A stretch of DNA of 64,000 nt, taken from positions 558,001-622,000 of the forward strand of contig CAWDRV010000004.1 of NCBI GenBank assembly GCA_963804825.1, in the 5' to 3' direction. The notes beneath the pieces were generated by a model. It made no database searches, was not told the DNA's origin, and worked only from the letters and a program-made list of their open reading frames with translations. The translations under genes were made by a program, and so were the position numbers. Shown here in pieces: positions 47,193 to 56,419 of the stretch. Position 1 is the stretch's first letter. Each line of letters opens with the position of its first letter. Source of the DNA: JBKQVT01 sp963804825 (GTDB lineage Bacteria; Planctomycetota; Planctomycetia; Pirellulales; Thermoguttaceae).

Positions 47193-47387
47193 CGCTGCGC
47201 ATGGCGTCAGCACGGCCGCTTGTCGACCAGTCGCTGTCGAGACAAGGGCCTGAGCAATCGGTGCTAGTGCGTCTTGACTGCGTACTGACGTACAGAATGC
47301 GTGTTAGACTGCTGCATTCCTGTAAGCTGGAACGAGACGCGCTGTCGACGACCCAGCGACTCGTCACTGACGCAGGAGGCTTCCAAC

Positions 47388-49485
47388 ATGGTCGCTGCAA
47401 GCTGCCCAAGCCGGGAGACGCTGCTCCAGTATTCCGTCGGGCATGCTCTCCGAGGAGCAGTCGGACGACCTGGCCGGCCATCTGGACTCCTGCCCCGACT
47501 GCCAGGCCACGATCATGACCCTGGACGACGCCGACGACACGCTGATCGGCCGTTTGCGGACGCCGCTGAGCAGCGAATCCTGTCTGGCCGAACCGCAGTT
47601 GCAGGCCGCCTTGGCCGCGGCCATGGCGATGCCCGCGACACGGGCCGCACGGCGCCGCGGAGGGCTCGGGCGGCGACGGCCACGCCGGCCTCGGCCATGC
47701 CGCGAATGCTCGGCGAATACCAGGTCCTGGAGGAGTTGGGCCGCGGCGGCATGGGCCGGGTCTACAAGGCGCTGCACACGAAGCTCGATCGGGTGGTGGC
47801 CGTGAAGGTCCTGCCCCGCGGCCGCGTGGGCGACCAGCAGGCGATCGCCCGCTTCGAGCGCGAGATGAAGGCCGTCGGCCGGCTCGCCCACCCGAACATC
47901 GTCCAGGCCCACGACGCCCGGGAAATCGACGGCACGCCGGTGCTGATCATGGAGTTCGTCGACGGGCTGGACCTGGCGGAAATCGTCCGCCGCATCGGGC
48001 CGCTGCCGGTGGCCGAGGCCTGCGAGCTGGTCCGCCAGACGGCCTTGGCCCTGCAATGCGCCCACGAGCACGGGCTGGTGCACCGCGACATCAAGCCGTC
48101 GAACATCATGCTCGCCCGGTCGGGCGAGGTGAAGCTGCTGGACCTCGGCCTGGCCCGGTTCTATGCCGAGGGCAGCTCGGGCGGCACGGGCGTTCCGCCA
48201 TGTCCGTCGGCGAGGAGATGACCGGCACGGGCCAGGCGATGGGCACGGCCGACTACATGGCCCCGGAACAGGCCTCCGACAGCCGCACGGTCGACATCCG
48301 CGCCGACATCTACAGCCTGGGCTGCACGCTCTACAAGCTCCTCAGCGGCCGGGCCCCGTTCAGCGGCCCGGAGTATCGCGGCACGCTCGACAAGCTCAAC
48401 GCCCACGTGCCGCGAGCCGGTCCCGCCGATCCGCCAGCTTCGTCCCCGACGTGCCCGACGGGCTGGCCGCGATCCTCGACCGGATGCTGGCCAAGGACCC
48501 CGACGACCGGTTTGCCACGCCGGCCGAAGTGGCCGAGGCCCTTGCGCCCTGGTGTGCGGCGCCGACCTGCCGGCCCTGCTGCGGCGGGCGGTCGATGCGA
48601 CGCTGTCCCCTCTCCCTCCGGGAGAGGGCCAGGGTGAGGGCCGTCGCGCGAGGTCAGCCAATCGCCTGCCGCGAGCCGCCGCTGCTTGCTGACCTCCTGG
48701 GGCTGGAAGTGGTTCGCCGGCCAACTGATCTTGCTGCTGATGGCCGGCGGGCTCGGCTTCGCCTTGGGCATCATGATCCGCATTCACAAAGACGGCCAGG
48801 AAACGACGATCGAAGTGCCCGAGGGGAGCAATGCCCGCGTCAGCGCCGATGGCCAGGTGAACGTGACGTTGCCCGTCGGCAAATCATGCACCGCACGCGA
48901 GCACGTATTCGCACAACGAAAAGCGGCCCGCTGCAATGACGATCGAGGGCCAGCGAAGTTGGCCAAGCGGCTGGCAATCCGACGACTCCTCTGCAATTCG
49001 GCCCGGTGATCGAGCGGGTGGTAAACGCCGTGGGCGAAGGCAAGGGCGGCGAAGGGCTCGATTTGGTCGGCGGCAAACTGGTCGATGTGCCGAAGGAGTT
49101 TGAGCAAGTGGTCGGCCCAGCAGCAAGACAAATGGAGCACGGAAAACAACGTTGATCTGGTTGTCGACCGTTTCACCGGCGCGAGCAGTGATGTCGGTCA
49201 CGCGATGCACCGGCATTGGTGCCCGAGGGATTGAAGTTGGCGGCCATTGGGGACGAACGATGGGAAAACGCCAGCGGCAAGGAATTGCGGTCGGCTCTCG
49301 CGTCGATTACGCCCGCGCCGCCCGCCGGCCCGTCATCAGCGCAGGTTGTGTCCATCGTACGAGCGGCACGGTGTCACCTACTACATTATGGCTGAGCGCT
49401 GCCAGTGACATTTGCCTTCCAGACCCGCAAGGGCGACCTCGGCATCCTGCAAGTGATCCGCTTCACCGAGGAGCCGCCGGCATGA
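47388..49485 (+). CDS. Ser/Thr protein kinase with zinc-finger N-terminus and periplasmic region (many frame breaks)
   Basis: AGGAGG (47374-47379) precedes the ATG. The N-terminal 'AGHLDSCPDCQATI' is an Hx3Cx2C zinc-finger like that of anti-sigma factors. The Hanks kinase follows: 'GEYQVLEELGRGGMGRVYKA', Lys in 'VVAVKVLPRG', 'GLVHRDIKPSNIMLA', 'KLLDLGLARF', 'GTADYMAPEQASDSRT' and 'DDRFATPAEVAEAL'. One TM segment is 'LILLLMAGGLGFALGIMI'. A periplasmic region follows, with 'GKGGEGLDLVGGKLVDVPKE' and 'GDLGILQVIRFTEEPPA'. Breaks occur near 47440, 47660, 48200, 48420, 48560 and repeatedly after 48850. Its stop overlaps the next ATG (ATGA at 49482). Confidence 0.82.
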
Positions 49486-50977
49486 GAATCCGCTACAAGC
49501 TGGTGCAACCGCCCGCCGCCGCCATGCCGGACGAAACGGCTCCGCCGACGGTGACGGTCGCCCATCCGATCGTCCGCGAAATCACGGACTACGAAGATTA
49601 CGCCGGACTGATCGAGCCGGTCCAACGGCCGAGCAATTCGCCCCGAGGTCGCGGGCCCGCGCGGCGGTCCATGTCCACGTTGGCGCGGCGGCAAGCGGAA
49701 CGATCTGCTCATGGAACTCGATCCCACGCCGTTCGCCGACGAACTGGAGAAAAGGACCTCGGAGGTCAAAGCGGCGGAGGCCCGACGGGACGCTGCGAAA
49801 GAGAAACGGAATGCCGCGAAGAAGGCCAACGGCTATGGCGTCTCCTCGGCGAATGAACTGGAAGACAAGTTGACCGAGGCCGAGGCCGCCCTGCAACTCA
49901 GCCGCCGGGCGGAAACAATCGCCAAAAGGAACCTGGCCTTCGCGAAGGTCAAAGCCCCGATCGACGGCGTGGTCAAGCAGATCGTGCCACTGACAATCGG
50001 AAAACTCGTGGCCTCCGACAGCAAGGAGCCCTGGGCCACGATCGTCTCGATGGACCCGATGTGCGTCTGTTTCTCGGTCGACCAGAACTCGGTCCTGGGA
50101 CTGCGGCGCAAGATGCAGGCGGAGAAAGGGAAGGACGGCCGAATCGCGCCACTGACGGTCTTGTGCGGCGTGATGAGTTCGGACGCACCTCGGGGTTTCC
50201 CGTATCAAGGCAAGGTCGAATCGGTCGACGTGCCCGTCGATTACCACGCCGGCTCCGCCGATTGGAGGGCGACCCTTCCAAACAAGGACGGCGCTGCTGC
50301 CGGGCATGTTCGCCCGCGTGCATCTGATCACCAGCAAGCCCTACAAAGCGATGCTGATTCCCGAAGAGGCAACAAGGAGCCCTCAGCCATACGAGGAGCC
50401 AGAAGGGTGCTTTGTCTTCGTGGTGCAGTCGGAGGGGGGTGGCCCACGGGGGCGTCGCAAAGGGCGTCCTCCGGCGCCGCGAGATCCAGATCGGGCAGCA
50501 CGTGAACGGCGAGCGCGCTGTAAAATCCGGCCTGAAGGCGGACGAGGACGTTGTGCTATCTGGCCCGAACGGGTTGCGCCCGGGCATGACCGTCCTGACG
50601 CAGCAGGTGCCGGCCAGCCAAACAGAAGCCGCGGCCACCAAGCAGGCGGTAGAGGCGGCCAACGCCTGGCTGGCGTTGTGGACCATGGCAAGGTCGCCGA
50701 AAGTTGGGACACGGCGGCACAGTATTTCAAGGACGCAGCGGGGAAAGAGCCGTGGAGCAAGTCGATCAAGGCCGCCCGCGGCCCCCTGGGAGCCGTAAAG
50801 TCCAGAAAGGTCAAGAGCACCGAATACCGCACCAAGGTGCCGGGCGCCCCCGACGGCGAGTACGTGGTGATCCAGTACACGACCGCCTTTGAGAACAAGG
50901 ACTCAGCCGTGGAGACCGTCACGCCGATGCTGGATAAGGACAACGTGTGGCGGGTCTCGGGCTACTACGTCAAGTAG
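49482..50977 (+). CDS. RND-type membrane fusion protein with C-terminal DUF4019 (frame breaks)
   Basis: It begins 'MRIRYKLVQP', then 'TVTVAHPIVREITDYEDYAG', the start of an RND periplasmic adaptor. The helical hairpin is 'FADELEKRTSEVKAAEARRD' to 'SANELEDKLTEAEAALQLSR'. The lipoyl return is 'LAFAKVKAPIDGVVKQIVPL', then beta-barrel regions. The C-terminal about 110 residues match DUF4019: 'SWDTAAQYFKDAAGKEPWSK', 'ARGPLGAVKSRKVKSTEYRT' and 'VTPMLDKDNVWRVSGYYVK'. Breaks lie near 49625, 49700, 50290, 50445 and 50690. No RND pump or outer-membrane channel gene follows. The N-terminal ten residues look like the natural continuation of the kinase gene upstream. Confidence 0.78.
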
Positions 50978-50982
50978 AATCG

Positions 50983-51017
50983 TAGGGTGGGACGAGCGGA
51001 GCGAAGTCCCACCAAAA
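50983..51017. repeat. Half copy of the GTAGGGTGGG hairpin
   Basis: GTAGGGTGGGACGAGCGGAG and following bases match the left arm at 1748; then AAAATCCGCGAAAAACTGAT is the reverse complement of the loop of that element. Confidence 0.75.
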
Positions 51018-51122
51018 TCCGCGAAAAACTGATCGTGGGGCTACGAGCCTCGGCCGCACAGGCCCCCTCACCCCAAACTCCTCTCCCACCAGGGGAGAGG
51101 CGAGTTGCTACTTCGCTTTCGC

Positions 51123-51201
51123 GGGTGCCACTGGCTGCTTGTCAGCCAGTGCTTTTGTCGGCCGTTTTGCGACACTGGCTGACAAGCAGCCAGTGGCACC
51201 C
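51123..51201. repeat. GGGTGCCAC hairpin (copy D)
   Basis: Near-perfect dyad: GGGTGCCACTGGCTGCTTGT and its inverted partner ending GCAGCCAGTGGCACCC. It lies between convergent genes ending at 50977 and 51220. Confidence 0.9.
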
Positions 51202-51219
51202 GACTTTCCGCAACAGAAA

Positions 51220-52272
51220 CTACTTCGCTTTCGCCGGCGCCGCCGAAGGTCCTTCCGTGCAGAACTCTTGAATCGTCCGGCCCGGCACGGCCATCTTCAC
51301 GACCATCTGCACCAGCGAACCCTCGGCCTCCACGGGCGACGGCCGCTCGGCGTCCTTCTCCGCGGCCTGAGCGCCCTGTCCGAAGTCTTATGGAGCGGTT
51401 TCTCCGGGAGCTTTTCCGGCGACTTCGGCGACGGCCCTTCCTTGTCGCCCGCGGACTTCTCGCCGGACAACTCATCGGCAGGATAGTCGATATTGGCGGT
51501 CACGGTGGCCATGCCGACCACGGCGCCGAAGCGGTTCAACACCGGCGCACCGCTGGAACCGTACGCGAAATCGGCCGAAAGCGACATCCACCGCTGGCGG
51601 CTTTCGCCCGTGCCGTTCTGCGTGTAGCGGGTGACGTGCCCTTGGGTGAAGGTGAAGAACTGGTTGCCCGGATGGCTGAGCACGGCGACCCACGCCCCCA
51701 CCGGTTCGTCGGCGGCCAGCGGCAAGGGCGTGAACCCCTTGCCCGCCACGCGGATCACCGCGATGTCGGCCGTCGGATCGGCACCCAGGAAGTCGATCAA
51801 CGGGAAGACCTCGCCCTTGTGGTTGACCACGCCGTAGCATTCCTTGCCGATCTTGTCGAACACGTGCCAGTTGGTCACCAGCACGCCGTCTTCGGTCAAG
51901 GCCCAGGCCGTGGCCAGCCGGCCGTCGTGCCACTGGTCCGGGTGTTGGGCCGATTGCTCCACCGACCCGAGCACGAAGACGCTGGGCAACGCCCTGCCGA
52001 TAGACTTCCTCGGGCGTCATGGCCTGCTGGCCGGGCTGCCGGCCGGCCACCTTGCACTTGCCGTGGGTCAGCTTCTGCTGGAGTTCTTCCGCTTTCAGGC
52101 ATTTGCCCTGTTTGGCCAGAAGGATCAACTTTTCGGAGAAGTCGGTGGCGAGTTTTTCGTCGTCGATATAGGCGGGTTCGGCGGCCGGGAGTTTCGCGGC
52201 GACGGCCGCCAAGCAAGCGGCCAAAACCAGCGCGTGCGACAGGACCAGCGCGTGCGACCGAGAGCGGCTCAT
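51220..52272 (-). CDS. Secreted trypsin-like serine protease (two apparent frameshifts)
   Basis: It starts 'MSRSRSHALVLSHALVLAAC' with a signal peptide. A helical region 'DFSEKLILLAKQGKCLKAEE' precedes the protease domain. The frame changes near 51990, then the catalytic triad is His in 'VLVTNWHVFDK', Asp in 'DPTADIAVIRV' and Ser in 'FAYGSSGAPVLN'. A second change near 51390 gives the C-terminus 'SLVQMVVKMAVPGRTIQEFC' to 'AAPAKAK', ending at TAG 51222-51220. There is no PDZ domain. It acts in the periplasm or outside the cell. It follows the small TM gene by 2 bases, so they form one operon with the glycosyltransferase. Confidence 0.85.
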
Positions 52273-52274
52273 GG

Positions 52275-52493
52275 CTACCAGATTCGCAACCAGTGGAGGC
52301 AGCAGGCCGCGAGGATCGCCGCCACCCACGCCGTCGCGAGCCAAATCTTCCACGCCGGCATGCGGCGGACCCGATCGATCGACCGCGACCGCGCGGAAAG
52401 CAGTCGCGCCGCCACCAACCGGCGGGCGATCACCAGCGCGGGCGGGTCCTCGGGCTCTTTCGGTTCTTGGCTCTGGGCAATCATGGCGGCCAT
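52275..52493 (-). CDS. Small single-TM protein
   Basis: 72 residues (ATG 52493, or ATG 52484). The polar N-terminal half 'SQEPKEPEDPPALVIARRLV' is followed by a basic stretch and one TM helix 'WLATAWVAAILAACCLHWL'. It is tightly packed between the glycosyltransferase (1 base) and the protease (2 bases), which supports it being a real gene. Function unknown. Confidence 0.65.
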   Translation of the reverse strand: MAAMIAQSQEPKEPEDPPALVIARRLVAARLLSARSRSIDRVRRMPAWKIWLATAWVAAILAACCLHWLRIW

Positions 52494-52494
52494 C

Positions 52495-53616
52495 TCATCC
52501 GCGGCTCAACAGGGAATCATACGCGGCCCGCGTCGCCTTGGCCACCGCGTTCCAAGAGAAATACGTCTGCACGTGCCGGGCCAGGCTGGGGCTCCTTCCC
52601 CGGGCCAACGCGGCCAGCACCGCCCGGCGAATGCCCTGCAAATCGCTGGGACACACGTAAAACGCCTGCCGGCCGAAATACTCGCCGGCCCAACTGCCCT
52701 CGGGCAGCACCAGGGGGGTGCCCGACATGCCGGCCTCCAGGGCCGCACAACACGACGGCTCCCGCCAATCGCCCAGCACCAGGCAACCGCACGCCGCATA
52801 GGCGCTGGCCAACAGCGGATCGTCGCGGCGGACGTTCTGGACGAACTGGACGCCCGGACCGGCCGCCCGACGGCACTCTTCCAAATACCACTGGCAACCC
52901 GGTGCCACGTCGCCCAGCACGACCACCGGCACGTCGGCGTTGCGCATCGCCCAGAGGAAACCAAGTTGATTCGCGGGCGGTTCGAGATCGCCCAGGTGGA
53001 GGACGAAGTTGCGCGTGCCGACCCGCCGGGCGAAGGGCTCGGGATCGGCGGTGGCAAAGCGCGGATCGGCGGCGCCGGGAACGATATGAATCCGCGGCGA
53101 GGGCGCACGAAGGTAAGTCCGCAAGTGCTGGGCCTCGGCATTGGACTGCGGCAGCAACAGATCGACGCCCTGATAAAGCCGATGCCGCCACGAACGCCAA
53201 GGCGGGCAAACCGTCCGGCCCAGCAACCGGGCGCAGGCCGCCAAACCCCGTGTCACCGGCTGACGCTGGCCGTGGCCGTCCGCCCAGCCGTGCCAGGCCA
53301 TCGTCGACAGGACCACGGGAAGGCGTTGCCGCCGGGCAGCCTCGACCACCGGCAGCAACTCCGGCAGGCTGCCGAAGACGTGCAAGCAGTCGGCCTCGGC
53401 CAGGGAGTCTTCCCAGGGTCGCCAAAGCCGGGCCGCCACGCCCGCCGCCGGAAGCGCCCGGGCGAGGCCCAGCATGTGCGCCTCTTTCCATCCTGGCGCA
53501 GCCATCCCCGTGACCTTGCCGGCCAGCAGGACCCGTGGGGAAGCCACGGTCCGGTGGGGCGCGGGTGCCACCAAGGTGACAGATTCCGCTTTCCGCTGTT
53601 CGATTTGAAGATGCAT
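52495..53616 (-). CDS. GT4-like glycosyltransferase
   Basis: 373 residues, intact. GT-B fold. The N-terminal acceptor domain has 'VLLAGKVTGMAAPGWKEAHM' and 'LHVFGSLPEL'. The C-terminal donor domain has 'VLHLGDLEPPANQLGFLWAM' and 'LGDWREPSCCAALEAGMSGT', with the E-x7-E-like pair (EPSCCAALE) that binds nucleotide-sugar phosphate. 'RVGTRNFVLHLGD' matches the family hinge. It probably adds a sugar to a surface glycan. The donor and acceptor cannot be told. It is first in a minus-strand group with the small TM protein and protease. Confidence 0.85.
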   Translation of the reverse strand: MHLQIEQRKAESVTLVAPAPHRTVASPRVLLAGKVTGMAAPGWKEAHMLGLARALPAAGVAARLWRPWEDSLAEADCLHVFGSLPELLPVVEAARRQRLPVVLSTMAWHGWADGHGQRQPVTRGLAACARLLGRTVCPPWRSWRHRLYQGVDLLLPQSNAEAQHLRTYLRAPSPRIHIVPGAADPRFATADPEPFARRVGTRNFVLHLGDLEPPANQLGFLWAMRNADVPVVVLGDVAPGCQWYLEECRRAAGPGVQFVQNVRRDDPLLASAYAACGCLVLGDWREPSCCAALEAGMSGTPLVLPEGSWAGEYFGRQAFYVCPSDLQGIRRAVLAALARGRSPSLARHVQTYFSWNAVAKATRAAYDSLLSRG

Positions 53617-53714
53617 CGCCCCGCTACTTTACAAAACCCTAACGAACGGTGCAAGCTGGGTTTACGCGGAAAGAGAGGGGGCGGAGGAGAGGGATTAGGG
53701 ATTGGGGATTAGGG

Positions 53715-55045
53715 ATCAGTACTGTCCGGTTATAAGTCGAATAGTGGCAACTGGTTACAAAGAGAGGTTTCGCGATTTGGTGTTGGAAAGGTCGAAAGTG
53801 CCTGAAAAATAGGGGTTTTCTCGAAAGGGGTCACACTCAGAATTTGGAGGACTTCGGTCAGGCTGCGGTCGAGGTTCAACTCCCTCTTGAGGATGGCAAC
53901 CAGCACATAGACGCTGATGGCAATCCACACCTGGGTCTTCACAGCGTTGACTGAGTTGCCATAAAACGCCTTGATCCGTAGGTTCTGTTTGATCCACTTG
54001 AAGAACAGTTCGACTTGCCAACGACACCGATAAAGCTGGGCGATGGTAAGCGCCGGAAGCTCGAAGTTGTTTGTCAGAAACACCAGTCGTCGGCCGTGTT
54101 CCGCGTCGTAGTACGCGACGCGACGCAACGGAGTTGGATAGAAATGCGACGTTCTGCGGCCTTGGAGCACGATGGTCTGATCGCTGCGAAGACCAGTGGA
54201 CCAGTCCACCGGCCGGGACTCGCGGCGAGTGCAATCGGTTTTCCTCTTGGCGCGGGTGATGAAGAACGCCATCTGCCGAGTGAAGGCGTGCAAACGTCTG
54301 AAATCGATGTAACCTTTGTCCATCACGTAGAAGGCGCCCGGCTCGACGGGCAAGTGGTCGAGAACAGTCACGTCGCCTGTTTTCCCGTGGGTTATGCGGA
54401 TAAAACAAGGAATATTGCCTCGCAGGTCGATCAAGGTGTGCATCTTGACCGCCCCCTTGCGACGACGAAATCGCGCCCAAGGAAACAGGGCCAGGCACAG
54501 GTCGATCGTCGTGGAGTCCAAGGCATAGGCGGTCTGCTTCAGGGCGACGCCGAACTCGTCCTTGGCGTACAATGCCCGCGCCCGACGGATGAGCACCTGG
54601 GCGAAGTCGGCCCAGATGCGCCAGTCGCGTCGCTTGTTGGCGTCGCCCAAGGTGCTTCGGGAGATTCTGCCGCGAAAGCCGGCGTGATAAAGCTTCGGCT
54701 CCAAGGCGTGCAGACAGGTCTCGATGTCCCGCAGGCTCTCGCGATAGGTCAATTGAGCGAAGGCCATCGCGAGCAACTGGTCGCGACACGAAAACCCGTG
54801 GGTTCGAGAGTCGCCGCGGTATCGCCGGACACAGGCATTGAACTCGTGCCGCGGAAGGAACTCCATCAACTGTGCAAACACCACTTGCCCGGAATACATG
54901 CGTCATCCCTTTCCACCCAGAGGTGGCCTCAGAATGACACAAATATGCACCCAAGCTGAAGTCGTGCGCGCTCACTTATCGCTGTAACCTTTCGCCTTTA
55001 CATCACTTGGGACGATTTCCAAAAACGTTAACCGGACAGTACTGA
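53715..55045 (-). mobile_element. IS4-family insertion sequence
   Basis: Terminal inverted repeats ATCAGTACTGTCCGGTTA (left, from 53715) and TAACCGGACAGTACTGAT (right, to 55045). No direct repeat was recognised beyond them. It is inserted in GGGATTR heptamer DNA and encodes one intact transposase. Confidence 0.88.
53730..54899 (-). CDS. IS4-family transposase
   Basis: 389 residues, intact. DDE catalytic residues: Asp in 'YALDSTTIDLC', Asp in 'FYVMDKGYIDF', and Glu in 'YRCRWQVELFFKWIK', which fits the IS4 Y-(2)-R-(3)-E-(6)-K signature exactly. The N-terminal 'FSCRDQLLAMAFAQLTYRES' is the usual IS4 DNA-binding segment. The element looks recently active, because its ends and ORF are both complete. 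Confidence 0.93.
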   Translation of the reverse strand: MYSGQVVFAQLMEFLPRHEFNACVRRYRGDSRTHGFSCRDQLLAMAFAQLTYRESLRDIETCLHALEPKLYHAGFRGRISRSTLGDANKRRDWRIWADFAQVLIRRARALYAKDEFGVALKQTAYALDSTTIDLCLALFPWARFRRRKGAVKMHTLIDLRGNIPCFIRITHGKTGDVTVLDHLPVEPGAFYVMDKGYIDFRRLHAFTRQMAFFITRAKRKTDCTRRESRPVDWSTGLRSDQTIVLQGRRTSHFYPTPLRRVAYYDAEHGRRLVFLTNNFELPALTIAQLYRCRWQVELFFKWIKQNLRIKAFYGNSVNAVKTQVWIAISVYVLVAILKRELNLDRSLTEVLQILSVTPFEKTPIFQALSTFPTPNRETSLCNQLPLFDL

Positions 55046-55056
55046 TTGGGGATTGG

Positions 55057-55084
55057 AAAAGCCCCGCGACTGCGTCGCGGGGGC
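55057..55084 (-). terminator. Terminator-like hairpin, minus orientation
   Basis: Stem GCCCCGCGAC-TGC-GTCGCGGGGGC; on the minus strand it is followed by TTTTCC. It probably belonged to the DUF1570 gene before the IS at 55120-56402 was inserted between them. Confidence 0.6.
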
Positions 55085-55119
55085 CGCGGTGTGGGCGTGC
55101 TAATCCCCAATCCCTAATC

Positions 55120-56402
55120 CAGTAGTTCCAAGTTCTCGTTTATGGCGGCCGAAGGACGTAAGGTGCTGTGCCATCGTGATATAGGACGACGATTTCGTGA
55201 GCGATCCAATCGAGCACCTGTTTGAAGCGAAGGAGTTCGAGGTGCAGTGCCAGACGATTGCTCCGTCCGTCGGCGAGTCGCGTCTGATGAATCCAGACCC
55301 ATACGTTCCGCAAGATGAACCCCAACGCCACAAAGAACAGCCGCAAATGAGGATCGCGAGTGCAGGTGTAAATTCTCCCTTGCCGCCTTTGACGATAACT
55401 CGTTTCGATGCCAAACCGTTTGCGGTAACGCTCGCGAATCTCCGTCGGAGAGCCCTGCACGCCCCAGGCAGCGAACAACAGTTTCTGTCTCGACTGTTTG
55501 CCGGTGTGCCGATTGCGGTAGCGGCGATAGCCCACACAGACCCGAATGGCCACCTGTCGCTCGCCGCTTTTCATCGTGTGGGGGTACCAGCCCGCCGCTT
55601 GTCGCCGGATCGCCCGCAGGCCGGTCAGTTTTCGACCTTTCCTGGGGCGTCGCCCGGCGAACTTCACCGGCATCAAGAACGGCAGATTTTCCTGCTGCAA
55701 GAACTCGACCACGGGCAGGTTGAAAAATTCCCGATCCAGCAAAACACGCCTGATTTTCAGGTCGATTTCGCGGATCCGCCCCAGCAATCGCCGCAGCACC
55801 GTGACCAGCGATTCGTGGCGTCGCACCCAGGTCAGGGCCAGCGTGTAGCGCCGGCCGTACTCCACGATACAGGCCGAGGCGTAGGCATGGAATTTCGTGG
55901 TCCCCTGTTTCGGCTGACCGTAGTAGATTTCGTTGCGGCTCCTCTGCGGCTGCCCGTAATAGGGGTCGAGGTGCAGGTCGATCGCGATGGTCCACGCTCG
56001 GCGTGTCATGCGGCGCGGGAGATGGCCGACCAGGGCCTTGTTCAGGCGGCGTTCCAGCACAGGGAGCGTCTTGGGCAGGCCGTCCTCCAGGGCCGTCATG
56101 GCCGCTTGATCGGACGGGGCGTGGGCCAGGTCGCGGCAGGCGGCGGAGATGGAAATCGACCGGGCCGCAGCCCGCAAGGCGACTGCCGCGATTGCCGCGG
56201 CGGTGCAGCGCCACCCATGATCTTTTACTAGCTTTGCTTGCACCAGCCATGATTGAGTCCACGAGTACACTTCGCCGCTGGTTATGGTAGAATTCGTCCT
56301 TGAACGCATGGCTTCCTCCGTGTAACGACTCGTTGACACAAGTCTTTTACACGAGGAGCCTTGCGTTCACTTATAGCAATTCAGCCGAACTTGGAACTAC
56401 TG
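55120..56402 (-). mobile_element. ISH3-like insertion sequence with 5-bp target duplication
   Basis: Perfect 16-base inverted ends CAGTAGTTCCAAGTTC (55120-55135) and GAACTTGGAACTACTG (56387-56402). Direct repeats TAATC flank it (55115-55119 and 56403-56407), both within GGGATTA heptamer sequence. Length 1283 bp. Confidence 0.92.
55140..56309 (-). CDS. ISH3-like DDE transposase
   Basis: 389 residues from ATG 56309, which has GGAGG on the minus strand just upstream. Candidate catalytic residues: Asp in 'TIAIDLHLDPYYGQP', Asp in 'RVLLDREFFNLPVV', and Glu in 'YRKRFGIETSYRQRR'. Strongly basic overall. The frame is intact, and with perfect ends the element appears complete and recent. Assignment to ISH3 rests on the triad context and the 5-bp duplication. 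Confidence 0.85.
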   Translation of the reverse strand: MRSRTNSTITSGEVYSWTQSWLVQAKLVKDHGWRCTAAAIAAVALRAAARSISISAACRDLAHAPSDQAAMTALEDGLPKTLPVLERRLNKALVGHLPRRMTRRAWTIAIDLHLDPYYGQPQRSRNEIYYGQPKQGTTKFHAYASACIVEYGRRYTLALTWVRRHESLVTVLRRLLGRIREIDLKIRRVLLDREFFNLPVVEFLQQENLPFLMPVKFAGRRPRKGRKLTGLRAIRRQAAGWYPHTMKSGERQVAIRVCVGYRRYRNRHTGKQSRQKLLFAAWGVQGSPTEIRERYRKRFGIETSYRQRRQGRIYTCTRDPHLRLFFVALGFILRNVWVWIHQTRLADGRSNRLALHLELLRFKQVLDWIAHEIVVLYHDGTAPYVLRPP

Positions 56403-56419
56403 TAATCCCCAATCCCTTC

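Noticed and set aside
53706..55054. Target-site duplication for the IS4-family element
   Set aside because: Flanking bases are palindromic extensions of the ends and heptamer repeats; no convincing direct repeat.
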